Shown: piece after piece, positions 62,157 to 64,000 of the stretch
Position numbering within the stretch: the stretch's first letter is position 1
Layout of the letters: each line of letters starts with the position of its first letter
NCBI RefSeq assembly: GCF_003711205.1
Contig: NZ_CP031013.1
Span: 372,001-436,000, forward strand
Origin: Polaromonas sp. SP1
GTDB taxonomy: Bacteria; Pseudomonadota; Gammaproteobacteria; Burkholderiales; Burkholderiaceae_C
Direction: 5' to 3'
Length of the DNA: 64,000 nucleotides
Made by a program: the position numbers and the translations under genes
The notes under the pieces: model-generated
Database searches by the model: none
What the model was told of the DNA's origin: nothing
The model's input: only the letters and a program-made list of their open reading frames with translations

Positions 62157-63176
62157 CTACTTGCTGTGGCTGAGGGCCGTGCTGACCAGCTTGGAGGTGA
62201 TGTCGACAATCTGGATCATTTTTTCGTAGGGCATGCGCATGGGGCCGATCACGCCCAGCGTACCCACGACCTGCCCATCGACCTCGTAGGGCGCCGTTAC
62301 CACCGACAGCTCCTGGTAGGGGATCACCTGGCTCTCACCGCCGATGTAGATGCGCACGCCTTCCGCGCGGCTGGACACATCGAGCAGGCGCATCAACTGC
62401 GCCTTTTGCTCGAACAGATCGAACAGCTTGCGCAAATTGCCCATATCGCCCGAAAAATCGCTGACCGCCAGCAAGTTGCGTTCGCCGGAGATGACGACTT
62501 CATCGCGCGACTCGATGGCTTCGGAGCTGACCTGGACGGCGGCCTGCATCAGCGTGGCGATTTCGCCCCTGAGCGCTTCCACTTCGTTCTTGAGGCGCTC
62601 ACGCACTTCCTCAATGGCCATGCCGGCGTAGTGCGAGTTGAGGAAATTGGCGGCCTCCACCAGTTGCGACTGGGTGTAGTCGGCCTCGGTAAAGATGACG
62701 CGGTTCTGCACGTCGCCGTCGGGCGAGACGATGATGACAAGAAAGCGTTTTTCAGACAGACGTAAAAATTCGATGTGGCGGAACACCGACGTACGCCGCG
62801 GCGCCATGACCACGCCGACGAACTGCGAGAGGTTGGACAACATGTGCGCCGCATTGCTCAACACTTTTTGCGGCTGGTCCGGCGCCAGCCGGGGTGCGCC
62901 GATCTGCCCCGCCACAGGGAAAGGGTCGCGCTGCGTGGTCAGCATGGTGTCGACAAAAAGGCGGTAGCCGCGCGCCGTGGGAATGCGCCCGGCCGATGTG
63001 TGCGGGCTGACGATCAGGCCGAGCTCCTCCAGGTCGCTCATCACGTTGCGGATGGTGGCGGGTGACAACTCAAGGCCGGAGGCTTTCGAAAGCGTACGCG
63101 AACCCACCGGCTGGCCGTCGGCGATATAGCGCTCAACAAGCGCTTTCAGCAGCAATCGGGCACGATCATCAAGCAT
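62157..63176 (-). CDS. hrcA: Heat-inducible transcription repressor HrcA
   Basis: A 339-residue repressor with an N-terminal winged helix ([22 protein letters not shown] ... [19 protein letters not shown], given in outline) and the HrcA core ([40 protein letters not shown]). It represses groESL/dnaK-type operons through CIRCE sites. Divergent from nadK, a common pairing. Confidence 0.95.
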   Translation of the reverse strand: MLDDRARLLLKALVERYIADGQPVGSRTLSKASGLELSPATIRNVMSDLEELGLIVSPHTSAGRIPTARGYRLFVDTMLTTQRDPFPVAGQIGAPRLAPDQPQKVLSNAAHMLSNLSQFVGVVMAPRRTSVFRHIEFLRLSEKRFLVIIVSPDGDVQNRVIFTEADYTQSQLVEAANFLNSHYAGMAIEEVRERLKNEVEALRGEIATLMQAAVQVSSEAIESRDEVVISGERNLLAVSDFSGDMGNLRKLFDLFEQKAQLMRLLDVSSRAEGVRIYIGGESQVIPYQELSVVTAPYEVDGQVVGTLGVIGPMRMPYEKMIQIVDITSKLVSTALSHSK

Positions 63177-63225
63177 GCAGTCATTCTACGAAGCTTCGGT
63201 CACCATGTTGTGATGTAATTTGCCG

Positions 63226-64000
63226 ATGAAGTCGCAATTTCGCCATGTCGCACTGATCGGCAAGTACCACGCACAAGGCTCCCGGTCGGCACTGGAGGAC
63301 ATCGCGAACTTCCTGGGCACCCAGGGCTGTGATGTGGCGATAGAACAGGACACTGCCAGCAACACCGGCCTGACGCAGTTTCCGACACTTGATGCGGCAG
63401 GCATCGGCGCGCACTGCGACCTGGCGCTGGTGGTCGGCGGCGACGGCACCATGCTGGGCATAGGCCGGCGGCTGGCCGAGTTCGGCATTCCGCTGGTGGG
63501 CATCAACCAGGGCAGGCTCGGCTTCATCACCGACATCGCCTTCGAGGACTACCAGAATACGCTGATCCCCATGCTGCGCGGCGAGTACGAGGAAGACCGC
63601 CGCTGGATGATGCAGGCCAAAGTGGTTCGCGACGGGCGTTGCGTCTTCAGCGCCACCGCCATGAACGACGTCGTCGTCAACCGCGGCGCGACCGCCGGCA
63701 TGGTGGAGCTTCGTGTCGAGGTGGACGGCCGTTTTGTGGCCAACCAGCGGGCGGACGGCCTGATCATCGCCTCGCCGACCGGCTCCACGGCTTACGCGCT
63801 TTCTGCAGGCGGCCCCTTGTTGCACCCGTCCATCGCCGGTTGGGTGCTGGCCCCCATTGCCCCGCATACATTGTCAAATCGACCCATAGTCCTTTCAGAC
63901 TCTGGAGAGATTGCTATCGAAATAGTAGCAGGGCGGGATGCCAGCGCCAACTTTGACATGCAGTCGCTGGCCAGCTTGCTGCACGGCGACCGCATCACCG
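63226..64000 (+). CDS. nadK: NAD kinase, partial (3' end outside window)
   Basis: The frame is open from ATG 63226 to the window edge (258 codons). GGDGTMLG is the diagnostic NAD-kinase motif, followed by [21 protein letters not shown] and the [16 protein letters not shown] region. It makes NADP+ from NAD+ and ATP. A 17-bp palindromic repeat lies in frame near its end (63913-63929). Confidence 0.95.
   Translation, partial: MKSQFRHVALIGKYHAQGSRSALEDIANFLGTQGCDVAIEQDTASNTGLTQFPTLDAAGIGAHCDLALVVGGDGTMLGIGRRLAEFGIPLVGINQGRLGFITDIAFEDYQNTLIPMLRGEYEEDRRWMMQAKVVRDGRCVFSATAMNDVVVNRGATAGMVELRVEVDGRFVANQRADGLIIASPTGSTAYALSAGGPLLHPSIAGWVLAPIAPHTLSNRPIVLSDSGEIAIEIVAGRDASANFDMQSLASLLHGDRIT
63913..63929. 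repeat. 17-bp palindromic repeat inside nadK
   Basis: GCTATCGAAATAGTAGC, the reverse orientation of the consensus, read through as part of EIAIEIVAG. Confidence 0.6.

Overview
The window looks like chromosome of a betaproteobacterium of the Burkholderiales, most like Comamonadaceae (Polaromonas/Rhodoferax/Acidovorax type). The grounds are gene content and order (yicC-gmk-rpoZ-spoT-greB, a Ser/Thr kinase/PP2C pair, rph-rdgB-hemW, a ureABCEFG cluster with ureJ, divergent hrcA/nadK), the high G+C of the flanks, and a small 17-bp palindrome recurring through backbone genes. The species is an inference.

Backbone, left arm (1-27,960): two L,D-transpeptidase-like genes, small hypotheticals, a DUF502-type membrane protein, dctA, an IF-1 gene, then a two-component pair in which an NCS1-type transporter is fused to a hybrid histidine kinase (7603-11157) next to a LuxR-type response regulator. 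This pair is divergent from the urease operon (ureA-ureJ-ureB-ureC-ureE-ureF-ureG, 11311-16435). A near-consensus sigma-54 promoter lies just upstream of ureA, so nitrogen control of urease is likely; ureD is absent from the cluster. After tRNA-Ser come the housekeeping genes listed above, ending in greB, a DUF1488-like gene and tRNA-Arg. Backbone, right arm (62,052-64,000): tRNA(CAT), hrcA, and nadK running off the end.

Between them is a genomic island of about 34 kb with visibly lower G+C, bounded by a perfect 49-bp direct repeat (27984-28032 and 62052-62100). The repeat is the 3' part of the tRNA(CAT) gene, so the island integrated into that tRNA and left an intact copy on the right. Mobility functions: a tyrosine recombinase (37618-38811), a primase-helicase (39139-41463), a KlcA/ArdB antirestriction protein and small plasmid-like genes (41.9-45.1 kb), and an IS21-family element (29128-31633).

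The rest of the island is mostly defence-like or peptide-modification cargo: an McrBC pair with an EVE-like N-terminal region in McrB; a cytosolic-type 5'-nucleotidase; a Septu-like ATPase/HNH pair; an unknown 300-aa protein; a very large SIR2-domain protein (DSR1-like); a complete His-Xaa-Ser (hxs) radical-SAM peptide system; and a five-gene operon with a ubiquitin-like domain fused to an E2-like domain, a JAB-E1 fusion, an LRAT/papain-like small protein, a small internally duplicated protein and a membrane zinc-ribbon protein. That operon faces an XRE/ImmA gene pair across a short region carrying a perfect 18-bp palindrome. The ubiquitin-like operon, side by side with the hxs peptide system, is the most interesting part of the window.
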